A stretch of DNA of 64,000 bases from Cryptosporidium bovis. Lineage: Eukaryota; Apicomplexa; Conoidasida; Eucoccidiorida; Cryptosporidiidae. The notes beneath the pieces are model-generated. The model was not told where the DNA came from and made no database searches. It was given only the letters and a program-made list of their open reading frames with translations. Position 1 is the stretch's first letter. Every line of letters begins with the position of its first letter. The stretch is from contig VHIT02000051.1 in assembly GCA_009768925.2 (NCBI GenBank), positions 5,498 through 69,497 of the forward strand. Direction: 5' to 3'. Made by a program: the position numbers and the translations under genes. This document shows positions 29,056 to 41,066 of this stretch, one piece after another.

Positions 29056-30146
29056 CTAGTTCCTCTTTTTAAGAGCCTTTTCCCTTATTTTTCTAGTCTG
29101 AGATACTCTGAAGTAACTCCAAATGTACCTAGGTATAAGGTTTGCCTATTTTTTTGTTGTTAATCCCTTTTGTAACCCAGTTGTTCGACTTACCAATTTC
29201 AACTGTACCCAGTGTCCAAAATACGGGCATGATGTCGAATATAGTGATGGCCCCTTTTTCAGTTTCTTTATTGACTCCACTGCCATCCTAATATTAATTA
29301 AAGAATGTCGTAATTGATTTGCCTGCCATCTTACCTTTTCGAGGAAATTACAAAGAATGACTCTCTTTTAATTTTTGACAATTTCGTTGTTACTAACATT
29401 GGCGTGTGACATTGAACTGTTATTCCTTCTGAAATGCACTCTAGTTGCAAACTCCTACATAGAGACTCTGCTACTCCTTTTGTTGCTGCATACACTGAGT
29501 ATAGTGGATCCGATTGAAGTTGTGATGATCCACTTCCGATACATAGTATAGCTCCGCATTTTCTATTGGTAGTATTAATTGTTATAAATTAGTACATAAA
29601 AAATCGATTTCAACTAAAAGCAACGTACCTTTCCTTCATCTTTCTGTATATCATGTGAGTCATTAGTATTACTGATCTTACATTAACTTCTATTAGTTCA
29701 TTTAGTAGTTCGTCACTAACTTCTTCAAAATACTGTGCAAAAGGGTAACTTATCCCCACATTATTTACAAGAACTCCAATATCATCGATTCCTTCCAAAT
29801 ATTTTTTAAAATCTTCGTAGCAAAGTGGGTTATTAAAGTCCATTACAAAATATTTTATTTCCTGTTTTGAGCCAGAGTGCAACTTCCCCTCAAACTAACA
29901 ATAGTCATTTCATATGTTTCCTTTTTAAAGTCTAGATTAACATACCTCAGAAACAACTCGCCTCAACTTCTCTTCATTCCTTCCTATTAAAATTAAACTT
30001 AATTTTTCATTTAAAAGTTCTTCTGCAATAGCTTTTCCTATTCCGTCGCTTGCGCCTGTTACAATTGCCCATTTTCCTAAAGAAGCCAAATCTTTAGACC
30101 TGTTTAAACCAAATGAAGGATGTATAAATCTTGAAATAAAATTCAT
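29056..30146 (-). CDS. very-long-chain 3-oxoacyl-CoA reductase (SDR)
   Basis: An ER short-chain dehydrogenase that reduces 3-ketoacyl-CoA with NADPH in fatty acid elongation (HSD17B12/KAR family). Five exons (29946-30146, 29629-29894, 29335-29562, 29194-29287, 29056-29145) with introns of 51, 66, 47 and 48 bp give 292 aa. Visible motifs are TGASDGIG at 30-37, NNVG in GVLVNNVGISY, the GSGSS serine and the YSVYAATK catalytic Tyr-Lys. The protein ends KKRN, a dilysine-type ER retrieval signal, as in the human enzyme. Every junction is in frame and matches the family. It is a clear example where long-frame reading yields only two fragments. Confidence 0.9.
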
Positions 30147-30239
30147 CCTTATTAGTTTTTATATCACAATAAATCAAACTACCAAGGTTAATTTTACTGA
30201 TCTTTCTTGCGGGAACTGAATGATAAAATCATTGGTAAA

Positions 30240-30643
30240 TCAAAGTTCATTATCTTGATTTTTTTGAGAGTTCCTTGATCTGTAAACGGTATTAAAATTG
30301 TGTTTGCATTGTTTTATTAAACTTACCTTATTTCTTGTAATTCTACTTCACTAACCCTCACAAATAAGCATGTGCAACATTTATAAAACAATATAAACAA
30401 TATTCCCATAATTATGAGGAATATAAATGTTAAACACAAATAAATCCACCATGGCCACTGTGAAATACAGATATTAGACGTGTTTCTGCAAGAAGTGATT
30501 GAGTCCACTTTGGATGTGCGAACAAAGTCACCTTCTCCAGAATTGCAAGGCGAGCGCAACCCCGACAATTGGCACTCCCCACAGGACTTAACTCTTCTAC
30601 AAAAGGAAACTACATCAGTCTCAGTTAATAATTGGTCATTCAT
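30240..30643 (-). CDS. small Cys-rich single-pass membrane protein
   Basis: Two exons (30327-30643 and 30240-30279) around a 47 bp intron give 118 aa. The N-terminal ~60 residues contain seven cysteines in a PSI-like pattern (CRRVKSCGECQLSG...C), then a Trp-rich edge, one hydrophobic helix (about 67-90) ending in KCCTC, and a short charged tail. The arrangement resembles PTTG1IP (PSI domain, one helix, juxtamembrane cysteines, cytosolic tail), but no signal peptide precedes the cysteines, and an in-frame stop is just upstream of the ATG. Function unknown; the juxtamembrane cysteines could be palmitoylated. Confidence 0.7.
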
Positions 30644-30779
30644 ATTTCCGAAAAATCAGACTAGTTGACGCAGTGAGGAAGAATTAAGGAAAAAAACTGT
30701 CGCGCAAAATCAGTGGATTTTCATAAAACGTGAAAAAAAGATATAATCGGCAGATTTGATTAAACTCCAAACAAATAAA

Positions 30780-31925
30780 TTAAGAACAAGAAGCTTGTTT
30801 AGATTTTTTTTTTTTCTTTGATGAAAGAGAAGTTGAAAGCAGGTTTTTTAGTTCTTCACTAACTATCGAATAATTCGTTTCGCAGTCTTTCTCCTGTATA
30901 AAAGGTACGCCGGTAATGCGTTTATTTCCATTAGGTAGCAAGAGTATAGTACACTTAAAACCTGCAACAAATTCTCCCTGCCTTTCTGACATAACTGGGT
31001 ATGAGTATAAAAGATTATGTCTTAAACACTCCGATACACCTAACCTTGCAACTTTTTCATCAGAAATCATATTGAGAGAAAATGGTAATGTTGGAAATCG
31101 TTTGTTCACCTCACTTAAGAATTGTCTTGGAATTGGGCTCTTCAGATTATAATTTGTTTCAACTGCACGTTTAAACACAGTACTTCTGTGATCCGATTCC
31201 TTTGGAAGACCATCGCTACTGCTAACAAGAATATCCACTCCGTAAACCTCGTTTTCTTCAAATGTGAACTCGTCGACTTTCTCATCCGTAGTTTCCTTAG
31301 ATATGACCACCCTATTGCCATCAATAACATGCCTTTTCAATTGATGTGATAATACTCCCTGCACCATGTTACAACCAAATTCACCCGCAACCTTATTAAT
31401 TACAGAAGTTACATAACTATTTGTATTTCCAGGTTTAATCGCTCTTATTGCAGCCTCAATAGCGAAGTGAGCAGCTTTCAAAACATTTGCTTTTTTACCA
31501 TATATTTTGTCGGATCCAACAACTATGGAATGAGAACATATGCAAATAAAACCGTCAATATGGGCTCCAAGGTCAATCTTAACTAAGTCTCCATCATTGA
31601 GTTTCAAACTCTCTGTAGGTAAAGGAGAGAAATGTCCACATATCTCATTGACTGAAATGCAAGTTGGAAACGCCACACCTTTCTCCAATTTCCTCCCATT
31701 TTCCTTCTTGTTGTATACTAATCCCGACTTTTCTTCCAATAGAGTATTACCTACTCTACATATTTCCGATATATCTGCACCAGCTTTACAAAGAGTTATT
31801 ATATGTGCAAGTACAGAGTTAACGATTTCCGCAGCAGTGTTGTACTTAGTAACCACATCAGGATTAGCAATAGAGTCAGGGTCACAAGAATCCTTAGAAG
31901 TCCCAACACCTTCGTTTTTGTTCAT
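30780..31925 (-). CDS. PA2G4: PA2G4/EBP1-like protein (MetAP2 fold)
   Basis: The family protein binds ribosomes near the exit tunnel and acts in ribosome biogenesis and growth control. The 381-residue sequence follows PA2G4 along its whole length: VVTKYNTAAEIVNSVL near residue 25, SVNEICGHFSPLP, DLVKIDLGAHIDGF, and a lysine-rich tail (SSKKKKKSKQ). The methionine aminopeptidase metal ligands are not preserved (the second Asp of the pair is replaced in CICSHS), so it should be enzymatically inactive, as for EBP1. Start is the first ATG. No intron. Confidence 0.9.
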   Translation of the reverse strand: MNKNEGVGTSKDSCDPDSIANPDVVTKYNTAAEIVNSVLAHIITLCKAGADISEICRVGNTLLEEKSGLVYNKKENGRKLEKGVAFPTCISVNEICGHFSPLPTESLKLNDGDLVKIDLGAHIDGFICICSHSIVVGSDKIYGKKANVLKAAHFAIEAAIRAIKPGNTNSYVTSVINKVAGEFGCNMVQGVLSHQLKRHVIDGNRVVISKETTDEKVDEFTFEENEVYGVDILVSSSDGLPKESDHRSTVFKRAVETNYNLKSPIPRQFLSEVNKRFPTLPFSLNMISDEKVARLGVSECLRHNLLYSYPVMSERQGEFVAGFKCTILLLPNGNKRITGVPFIQEKDCETNYSIVSEELKNLLSTSLSSKKKKKSKQASCS

Positions 31926-32230
31926 TTTTACAATTTAACAAATTCTTCACTCTAACCTAAAAATTTTCGTCTCATAAAAACCCGCTGAGGATAGAAAACA
32001 GTTAATCCCGAAATGTTGGCTGAATTATGTTATCTCTTGAAAATTTTAAATATGTTATGTATTGATTGAAGCTCTGGTATTGTCATTCATCAAAGAAATT
32101 AAGAAAAGAGGTTTGAATATCGTATAGGTAGGTGTTTACTTTCCTATGAAATCATAACTTTTTTGAGCAACCTCACGTCGCCCCTACTAGTACAGCTTTA
32201 AAACTAAGATCGACAACATTATACATAACA
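31926..32230. other. intergenic region, PA2G4 / PP4R3
   Basis: Genes on both sides are on the minus strand, so this is the PA2G4 promoter side and the PP4R3 3' side. No gene or clear repeat; an AACCCGCTG near 31978 is the only GC-rich patch close to PA2G4. Confidence 0.5.
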
Positions 32231-34886
32231 TCAATCTCTAAGTTTTATTTTTACCTCTGTTTTCTTCTTACAAAAATATGAGTTATTCCCTTCTCGATCG
32301 TGTGCAAACCTGGATACGTTCACGTCTTCAAATGTTCCGAAAACACTACTTCCGTTGTTACCTTTCGTAGATGAATCTTCGTCTTCTGTATTATTAATTA
32401 AGTCGGTTTTTTTTTTCTTACTTCCCATAAATGTGTCGTGCAGATTTTCATTAGAATAGTGGATTCTGGATAATTCACTGTTTTCCTCTCCAATTAGTAA
32501 TTCATCTCTTCTAATTGTCTTATTAATATTATTTGCATAGTTCATTTCGCTTTCTGCATCGTTCGCTATAGTTTTTACAAATTGAATTTTTTCTTCATTT
32601 GATATTTTCTGATGATTTTGTTGTAAAATATTGAAAGACTCGACTATTCTTGCAAAAACTTTGCACCTTGATCCCATTAAGGAATAATTATTCAATAAAT
32701 GAACAGTACTACTATATTTTTCCATAATGTATTTTAGTAGAACCTGAATTTTGTTCCTACAAATAAATTCGAGCATTTCTAATATCACACTTTCAAGTAT
32801 ACAACCCTCACCTCTGTTTCTTGGAATCCGAAGTTTAAATAGAACCAAAAAAATTTCCTTGAAAACGTCGTGTTTTGCAAATAGACGATAATAGAAGTCA
32901 TCACGTGTACCTAAACAGGTTCTCAAAAACTTAATTACAGATATGAAAAATATTTTGTGGAATGGATATGTTGCAATTTGTAATAGTTTGTATGGTAATT
33001 GATTCTGAAGTATCTTGTACTTAATTCTATAATTATGTTCTTGAACACAAGTTGATAGAATATCACAGAATAATACCCTAGCTGAATAAGTGGGGTTCAC
33101 TACATTGGTATCTTCTGAAGAGTCTAAAAGGCAATCTATTAATTTGTCCAAAACACCCATGTCATAAAAAAGTGAGAGTGAGTCATCCCTTTCAGGAAAG
33201 TCCATAGTCTTAGGATCCAAAATTCGTTTAAAAATATTAGATATTTGTATTTGGGTGCTTTCACTAGAATTGATGAATATATTGCAAAGATTGAGCCATA
33301 GAGAAGGGATAGATTTCACGTCTCCTGCTGATTCTATTCCTTTAGACTTCAATTTATTTTTAGGTGTTCCATTTTCAGAAGTAATATTTCGTAGATCTTT
33401 TCCTATTTTTATATTTTCCGATACAGATTCTTGTATTGCGTGCCTAAGCAATCCAGGGTTTATATCACAGACCATAGAAAATACTTCAACTGCCAAATCA
33501 ATAGGTTTTATGCAAGTACAATTAATACTCGTAATATCAAAGTTGCTATAGTCCGAGATATTCTCTTTATTTAAATTTGCATTGATCAATTCAAGCATTC
33601 GTCTTGCTCCAATACAGTTTTCCTTAAGATAACCTGAAAATTCACATAAAATGTGATTTGTTTTTAAGTTCATGAATATTTGGTGACGTTCATAAATTGA
33701 CATTGGGTTTTGCTTTAATACCGTCAAAACTGCGTGAATAAACTTTGCTGCGAGAAAATCTTTTTGGATATTCTCCTTCAGATATCTCCATATGTCTCCA
33801 GTTGTAACTATCATATTAATAATCGATGAGAAATTTCCATTTATTAATGCGCATATCCTTTGTAAACTCTGCTCATCCAAATAGCGTGGCATTACTACAT
33901 CTCTTAAATACATCAATCTATAGTTTAAGTGAATTTTTTGAACCTCCGGAAGAGGTACTACAGAGTGAAACTTTACATTTTCAAGGAATTTTTTGTGTGG
34001 CAACTTTGCCTTATAATTCTCAAGAGATTCATCATATTCACATGCCCTAAAAAATCTTAAATAGTACTCATCACTAAGAATAGTTTCAAATATTTCATTA
34101 AAGTGACTATAAAAAACAACAATGCGGCGTATTACTTGAAATATTTTATGTAGATTACCTATGTCACCCTTATCTTCGAGATCTTCCATTAAATTAAACA
34201 AGTCATCTAAAAAACCATGCTGTAATATATCGATAACCACGTTTTCGGAGTTCATCAAATTAGATTCAATTTCTAATCGACTAACTATCACATCAATATT
34301 ACTAGTTGTTGGTCTTTCAAGTACCAAGAGATTACTGTGAGTTTCAGAATCATCACATTCTAAAAGATCAACACATAAATACGGAACAATTGAGAAAATG
34401 AGGTTCCAAATTGAATTGCAGCTATCCGAATATTGAAAGCTAAGAGCCCTATATAAATCGGAATTATTTCCATCTTGCCAAGTAATTATACTTTCCTTTT
34501 GGTGACAGTATTCACGATTCATTTTAATTGGTGTGTCTACTATTTTTGTTTTTGCGTTACTTTTAAGTAATTTATCTTCGGACCCATTGACAAATACATC
34601 AAATTGAGTTGCCGTATCAAAAATAGAATGATTGTCACTATTTACCTATTTTAATAATTAATATTTATTATCATTCTCATTTATTTTAACTTACCACAAT
34701 ATTGAAGTCATTATTTTCTTTTGAAATATTTAGGTAACCAGTTCCACAATCAATCCAATTTCCATTATCAGGGTTTACCTCATACAACTTTACCCTTCGA
34801 AGCTCAAGTGGCCAAGAATTGTAATCAGATACTTCACTATCAACATTTACAATGCTATCTATTAATTCTAGTCCAGTAATTGTCAT
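32231..34886 (-). CDS. PP4 regulatory subunit 3 (SMEK/PSY2)
   Basis: PP4R3 targets protein phosphatase 4 to substrates in DNA repair and signalling. Exon 1 (34695-34886) encodes the start of the EVH1/PH-like domain (LRRVKLYEVNPDNGNWIDCGTGYL); exon 2 (32231-34645) follows a 49 bp intron, phase 0. The 868-residue product contains the SMEK helical core, with FLDDLFNLMEDLEDKGDIGN, LPEVQKIHLNYRLMYLRDVV and MPRYLDEQSL, all diagnostic. The C-terminal ~120 residues are acidic and low-complexity, ending in a lysine-rich tail. Between exons 1 and 2 the EVH1 domain appears less well conserved than the core. Confidence 0.9.
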
Positions 34887-35367
34887 AATTTATCATTTTA
34901 TTGAAATAGCATTCTATTAGCGGCTTATCCCCCTGATAAAGGTAAAATATATAGGTCGATAATATTTTTTAACTTATTCAACATAACTTATCTATAAATT
35001 GAGTCAAATTATATTTTTCTAAAGTTAATAAATCTGATAAACAATTGAAATCACTGTTTATTTTTAAAAATATCATTAGTCACCTTAAGAATGCCACGAG
35101 CTTAAATGGAAACGGTTTTAATTTACTACACTATCAAAAAAACAACACAATATATTTATTGAATGACATGGACACTTGGTGAATTTATATACTTAACCAG
35201 CAAATTAAACGCATATTGTTAACATTATGTTCTTAAACTATTCTATTCACACTGAAATAATCGGGAAGAAAATACTAATAATTAGAAGTTCTACTTTAAA
35301 ATTGTTTCATAAAACATCCCTATTTAATAATAAATGAATAAATTAATAAGAAATAATATAAAAATAA
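34887..35367. other. intergenic region, PP4R3 / UFD2
   Basis: 481 bp, very AT-rich, between two minus-strand genes. No open frame, RNA gene or repeat recognised. An AGCGGC patch near 34920 sits close to the PP4R3 start. Confidence 0.5.
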
Positions 35368-38300
35368 CTAACTACTTGAATTTTTCTTTAAGAATTCAGA
35401 AATTTGTTCTCTTAACTCCTTTTGTGGTATTAGATCTTCTCTAGAAAGTGGAAATCTATTAAAAGGATCGAGCCCATCTGAAATAAGTATTCTTTCAATT
35501 ACTTTTCGATCCATTATTTTAGATGATGTAGGTAGCAGAACTGGATCAGCCATTATTTCTTGCATTATTGGGTCTAAGAACTCTTCAGGGATATCAATCT
35601 CCCCAATATTTGAAAGTTTAGAACCATTTTCGTTTTCTATTAGTTCCTGAAGGTTTTTAATAAGTTTATTAAACTCATTTAATTTATTTGCACCCAAAAT
35701 TCCCTCCCTGCTTGCAATGTAATGTGCTTTAATGAATGTATGAATCTTAAAATAACGTTGTTCATTTATTATCTCTAATAATAAGGTCTTCAGTGAATTA
35801 CTACTTAATTCATTATCATCTGAAATCGAATTGAACCCCAAGGTAACATAAGTCATGCAAACATTCGCCAACAACTGCCTAGGATTAAAATTAAAGGCAT
35901 CAAAATTGCTTACTTTCAACTCTAGACATTTTGGGCCCACAAGACGGTCGAGAGTGCAATTTAAGCAAGTGACAATTTGAGGAAGAATTAATGGGGAGTC
36001 CAGTATTTCAACCGAGTTGTATTCGGTAATATATTGCAATAAACTTGCTGATGCGTGTGATAATTGCATGTAACCTTTACATGCACTTTCTAATCTTTCT
36101 ATTGGCATCTCCTCAATACTGTTATTAGTAATATCTTCATTATAAACTTGAGGTTCACTTTCATTAACTTGAGCTGAATTATTTGAGTTTTCTGACCTCG
36201 ATTGTCTATTAGACTCTCTTTTCTTTACCTCTGCAAGCATTGTAAGACCCTCTTCAAGCAAATAATTCAAATCTGAAACCAATAAATGAATAAATTTTGT
36301 AAATGCTTCATCCCTCTGTTTAATAGATGTTTGGAGGCACTTCCTATGCATTTCAACTTTTAACAAGCTCTCAAATAACATGATTATAGGCAGCCTTAAA
36401 GAGAAACGGTCAAAATAAGGCGATTTTTGTACGTCATTAAAAAGTGAAATCAAGCCTGGAAGAATAAATTCCGATGTGAAGTCGCTTCCTTCAATACGTT
36501 GTCGATATTGAGGTAACTGAAGAAGATAGTGAATTCCCGTAACACCTCTTTGGCAACGTAAATGTGGATTCTTGAACAATTTGCCACAGCTTATAATTAA
36601 TATCGATAAGGAAATATACGAGTCAAAATCAAATCCAACCATTATGTCATCATTACCTTTTATCCTAAACAGTAACTCTGTAACAGATAAAACTTCATCA
36701 ATAAGGCTTGACGGAAGTGATGAAAATTGTGGAGTTTGAGTGTCTGGAAAATTAAAATATTTTAATGCTAAAGAAATACGACATTGTTTTGATGACAAAA
36801 CTGAATTCCAGTTGTTATTCTCTACACCAAATTCGTCAAATGCAAAAATAGTTCTAAATACGTAATGAATAAAAAGTGAGAGAAAATGCCAAAAACCAAA
36901 AACTAGTTGCTGATTAAATAACATACATTCAAACAATATAGCTTCTGTGCTTAAAGTTTCAAGAACAGGATCATTTTTTATGGAATTCCCACTAAGTAAA
37001 ATATTCCTTTGTTCAATTACCTCCTGCAATTTGTCCTCATACTCCAATAGTAAAGGATGCATAAAAATGATAATTGATCTACATGATATCCAAAATATTT
37101 GTGTTGAAAACTTTATTATTTCTTTATATTCTAAGCCACTATTAATAGAATTTTCTAAATTATTCACAACTTGTGCCTTTGCTATTTCTATTTTTTCGTT
37201 TTCACCAAGAGTTGCATCTTCAAGTAGATTTCCTATTAAATTTTTTACTTCAAGTACTATATCAGTTGAACCATCGATTTTTCCTATTAGGTGAAACATG
37301 CAGTCTAAATCTGAAACTTTATCAACCTTTACAGGCTGCAAAAGTCTTAAAATAACATGCAAAAAGTTAATTGAAAACCCGTTTGTTGATTGCCCAGACA
37401 CCCTAAATATTAAAGAACGGATATTTGACTGAATTTGTCGTGAATTCTGTGAATTACCAAATATCGAAAGATCAGGTATTGAGTTAAATAATTTAGATTT
37501 ACTTTCATTCGAAACGCAAATATCTCCAAGCCATTTTATTACCCTTCTCCTGGAATCAGTACTTGCCCTCAGTAAGTTTTTGATTATAAGTATCGCCTGA
37601 TCATAAATTATAGACAATTCTTGCTTAATAAGTGCTTTGTTTTGGCTAACTTGTGCATGGGTTTTTGAAAGTAACCCACTAAAGTATTTTTTGTATGCCT
37701 GATTATTTTCATTGGTTTTTAAGTCTTTGTCAATTGGGTTTGGTCCAATTATACAACCCAAAAGAGAATATTGTTGTTGTAATAAACCTGATGAAGTTTT
37801 TAATAAACTGTTTGAGTTATTTTCAACAAAAAACGAGGGGGCATTCGCAATAATTTCTGCAATTTGCTTGAATTGGGACAAAAGAATAATATTCCTCAAT
37901 GAATTTACCTTAAGGTCACTAAAAGTTCTTTCTCTTAGAATTTTTGACATGCTTTCAATATATTCAGTAAATGAAAGCTTAAACTGCTCTGGATCATTTA
38001 TTTCCATTTCATTGAGAATACTAGACAAAAATTGTATCGGTAGCTGTATCTCAAAGAGGTCAGAAATTGCTGATGTTTCATGGTTCGTTATCTCGAACAA
38101 TTCTGGACATTGTATAATCAATGCAGTATATTTAGGTAATAAACCACAACTATCAATAATCCTTCCCTTTATTTCAGATTGTAAGTCAGGGTTTTTTCCC
38201 TCACTATTAAACCTATTAAAACAGTCAACCAAAAAACGAAATGAATTTATTCTAGATTTCTTATTTTTATCAATAAAAAATAATCTTAGTCTATAAAAAA

Positions 38301-38487
38301 TAATGGTCTCAATTTCGTCAAATGTAAATTCCAAGTTTCTTCCTTGAAGTTCTAAATCATTAGCATAATTACAGAGAAAAACTCGTTTGTTATTCGAGTA
38401 TATTTTTGAACCATCATTTTTACACAGAGATACACTAAGTAGCCTTCCAATTATTGAATCTTCTGTTTCGTTGCAATTTTTCGACAT
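35368..38487 (-). CDS. UFD2: ubiquitin conjugation factor E4 (UFD2), U-box
   Basis: UFD2 extends ubiquitin chains on substrates, often with Cdc48/p97. The protein has 1039 residues: a long helical UFD2 core (family segments around VKVDKVSDLDCMFH and LLVSDLNYLLEEGLTMLAEV) and a C-terminal U-box at about 965-1035 (PEEFLDPIMQEIMADPVLLP, then DPFNRFPLSREDLIP). Length and order match yeast UFD2. Start is the first ATG at 38487. Divergent from MRS2 across a 474 bp gap. Confidence 0.92.
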   Translation of the reverse strand: MSKNCNETEDSIIGRLLSVSLCKNDGSKIYSNNKRVFLCNYANDLELQGRNLEFTFDEIETIIFYRLRLFFIDKNKKSRINSFRFLVDCFNRFNSEGKNPDLQSEIKGRIIDSCGLLPKYTALIIQCPELFEITNHETSAISDLFEIQLPIQFLSSILNEMEINDPEQFKLSFTEYIESMSKILRERTFSDLKVNSLRNIILLSQFKQIAEIIANAPSFFVENNSNSLLKTSSGLLQQQYSLLGCIIGPNPIDKDLKTNENNQAYKKYFSGLLSKTHAQVSQNKALIKQELSIIYDQAILIIKNLLRASTDSRRRVIKWLGDICVSNESKSKLFNSIPDLSIFGNSQNSRQIQSNIRSLIFRVSGQSTNGFSINFLHVILRLLQPVKVDKVSDLDCMFHLIGKIDGSTDIVLEVKNLIGNLLEDATLGENEKIEIAKAQVVNNLENSINSGLEYKEIIKFSTQIFWISCRSIIIFMHPLLLEYEDKLQEVIEQRNILLSGNSIKNDPVLETLSTEAILFECMLFNQQLVFGFWHFLSLFIHYVFRTIFAFDEFGVENNNWNSVLSSKQCRISLALKYFNFPDTQTPQFSSLPSSLIDEVLSVTELLFRIKGNDDIMVGFDFDSYISLSILIISCGKLFKNPHLRCQRGVTGIHYLLQLPQYRQRIEGSDFTSEFILPGLISLFNDVQKSPYFDRFSLRLPIIMLFESLLKVEMHRKCLQTSIKQRDEAFTKFIHLLVSDLNYLLEEGLTMLAEVKKRESNRQSRSENSNNSAQVNESEPQVYNEDITNNSIEEMPIERLESACKGYMQLSHASASLLQYITEYNSVEILDSPLILPQIVTCLNCTLDRLVGPKCLELKVSNFDAFNFNPRQLLANVCMTYVTLGFNSISDDNELSSNSLKTLLLEIINEQRYFKIHTFIKAHYIASREGILGANKLNEFNKLIKNLQELIENENGSKLSNIGEIDIPEEFLDPIMQEIMADPVLLPTSSKIMDRKVIERILISDGLDPFNRFPLSREDLIPQKELREQISEFLKKNSSS

Positions 38488-38961
38488 TGTATGAGAAAAT
38501 TTAATGAACTAAAAAACAGCGGGTTGTAAATCCTTAACAAATTCCATAGAAAATTTTTTGTAACTTTTATGTTGAATATTTAATGAAAAAAATAACATGA
38601 TCTGTAATTAATTTATTTGGGTTCAGAAGTAATGTTGATATTTCTACTTTCTGACGGATAAATTCATGGTTTAAAACTTTTTTTTTCTTCTTTTTTGTTT
38701 CACAATATTATATTCCAATAGAAATAAGTATATTTTTGTGAATTAATATTCTATAATTGGAATTTTTTTCTACACTCGTAAAGTATCAATACCATTATTA
38801 CTAATGGCTACCGCTGGTGCAATGTGAGGTGCAACTCCAGATTTTCACCTGGTCAATTCAAATTATAATTTTTCTTGAATTTTGATCTATGTATCTTTAA
38901 AAGATATGTTTCTTTATGTAGGTTTCAGATTTGTGTGTTTTGTTAATTGCTTCTCTGTAAA
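38488..38961. other. divergent intergenic region, UFD2 / MRS2
   Basis: No gene seen. Contains long A/T runs and a short GC-richer patch at about 38805-38840 with a CTACCGCTGG that partly matches the TTACCGC motif of other promoters here. Probably both promoters. Confidence 0.5.
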
Positions 38962-40496
38962 ATGAATTTTGGTAAGAATACTAATAGGCCAGATGAAAAA
39001 AATGAATCAATATCAGATAACACAAAAATAATTTCAAGTATGTTTGATGAGGAATTTTGTGAGATTAATGAAAGTGGGGTATCCTTAAAAAAAATTGTGG
39101 ATGAAAGTACTGATATTAAAGAAAAACTAATAATATTCCGTATTCCAAATCCAGATTTGAATCAAAAACCAAGTAAGATATATCTAACTGTAGTAGAATG
39201 CTGTAAATTGATTGGAATATCGATCCATGAGTACCTCTTCATTGATAATAATATGTGTAGTCTAAAACCGATTTCTAAGTCAAATGGAAAGTTATTTTTC
39301 AAAGTTTCAACTGTAATTTCAATAATTACTACAACAGAAATATGGTTTTTAAACCACTCGGAAAATAGCTCAATAGAAATAATTTATAAGCTACTATTTA
39401 TTTATGGTTATTATAGGATTTCAGATATTAACACACCGAGCACTAAAATATCTTTTTGCGACCTAAATAGTAATGAATTCACTTCACCTTATTATTACAA
39501 CTCCAAAACTAACTTATCAATAGAATACAATTCCCATGATAAACCTGAAGTTTCTTCCAAAGATCTATCCATAAATTCCCAATCTGAATTTGATTTATTT
39601 GAAGGTACTCAATATTATTCCACAAAAGATTGTTTAAAAAACATTCAAACAGAATTCCTATTGTGTGTCAAGAATGAAGGTGAGAACTCTCAAATGAATG
39701 AAAGTATTAGAAAAAGCAACTTATGTTCACTGTCTTTTACAGGAACTTGCATTGATATCATATTAGAAACGGTATATCTTGATATAATCCGTTCAATAAA
39801 CAGCACAAAGAATGAAGCCGTTAATTGTTGCAATGGTTTAATTAAAAGCAGTAAATGGTATAAATACCCATGGAGGTTCACTTTCAATGACTTTACAAAG
39901 AAAAAATTGATATCAAAGTCAGTCAGCGTAAGTTTTATCCACTTTACTACAAACACTCTTTTTACTTTCATTAGTGCATAGAAGCCAACATTTCTGTTTT
40001 AAAAGAAAGTCTAACCAAATTGATAGAAGAAATGAAATTCTCTCAAGATGACAGTGATTATGTACCGATTATCTCTGTTGACGAATGGGAGAAAATATTG
40101 AATAAATATATTCCTGTTATTTATAAAGCATCTAAGGAGCTCAAAGAAATAAAAACCTCAATTAGCTTTAGTGACGAACTTTCCAGAGTTTATCTTGACT
40201 TTCAAAGGAATGAGTATATGTATACGAACCTAAAAATATCGCTTCTTACACTTTCATGCAGTGTAACATCGGTGATCACAGGTTAGTTAGAATAAATATA
40301 CCCTATACAGTCAAACACATATATTCCAGGTATTTTCGGGATGAATTTGTTGTCCGGTATAGAACGCAACCCAATTGCATGGTACATCGTTACATTTACA
40401 ATAGTCCTGCCGATTATCCTCTGGGGTGTTAGCAGTTGGTTCACAGGTGTCATATGTAAACGTGAGATACACGATTTAGAACAAAATCAGAACTAG
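38962..40496 (+). CDS. MRS2/CorA-type magnesium transporter
   Basis: CorA/MRS2 proteins form pentameric Mg2+ channels. Three exons (38962-39927, 39975-40281, 40330-40496) with introns of 47 and 48 bp give 479 aa. The diagnostic Gly-Met-Asn motif (GIFGMNLL) follows TM1 and is created across intron 2; TM2 (WYIVTFTIVLPIILWGVSSW) ends the protein before a charged tail. The N-terminal domain (about 50-330) is divergent, low in complexity between 150 and 260. MRS2 is usually in the inner mitochondrial membrane; no obvious targeting peptide is seen, so location is open. Confidence 0.85.
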
Positions 40497-40604
40497 AGAA
40501 AAATTAGGGTGTTAATTTGCCTAAAATTACAACAGATGTCTAACTAGATAAAGTAGATATTCTCAGAAAGTTTGTATTCAATTCACTTTGTTATTCCCAG
40601 GTTT

Positions 40605-41066
40605 CTACTTCTTTCTTGCTGCCGCTGCAGCTCTACTACCACGGCCAGTAGTCTTAGTATGTTGTCCTCTAACTCTAACACCCCAGTGGTGACGAAGACC
40701 CCTGTGGCTTCTGATTTTCTTTAAACGCTCCAAGTCCTCACGCAATGAAGCTTCGAGGCCATTGGAAGTTGTGTGCTTATATTTACCATCTTTTATGTCC
40801 TTTTGTCTGTTAAGCATATATGAAGGTATGTTAAATTGTAGAGGGTTTGAGACTATTGCGACTACTCTGTTGATTTCGTCCTGGGAAAGCTGTCCTGCTC
40901 TCTTAAATAGATTTACATCGGCTTTCTTACAAACAATATTCGAAAATCTTCTACCTATACCCTTAATTGCAGTAAGGGCATACATAATTTTTTGGCGACC
41001 GTCCACATTCGTATTCATAATACGAAGAATGTGCTGAAAGTTCTGGTCCATAATCTGAAGTGACAT
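40605..41066 (-). CDS. RPS18: 40S ribosomal protein S18 (uS13)
   Basis: A small-subunit head protein contacting the large subunit and P-site tRNA. The 153 residues align completely with human RPS18 (152 aa): [58 protein letters not shown]. No intron. The upstream gap contains a direct repeat of TTACCGC at 41174 and 41190. Confidence 0.97.
   Translation of the reverse strand: MSLQIMDQNFQHILRIMNTNVDGRQKIMYALTAIKGIGRRFSNIVCKKADVNLFKRAGQLSQDEINRVVAIVSNPLQFNIPSYMLNRQKDIKDGKYKHTTSNGLEASLREDLERLKKIRSHRGLRHHWGVRVRGQHTKTTGRGSRAAAAARKK

Noticed and set aside
40762-41037. Plus-strand open frame of 91 codons
   Set aside because: Antisense shadow of RPS18, whose protein is certain.
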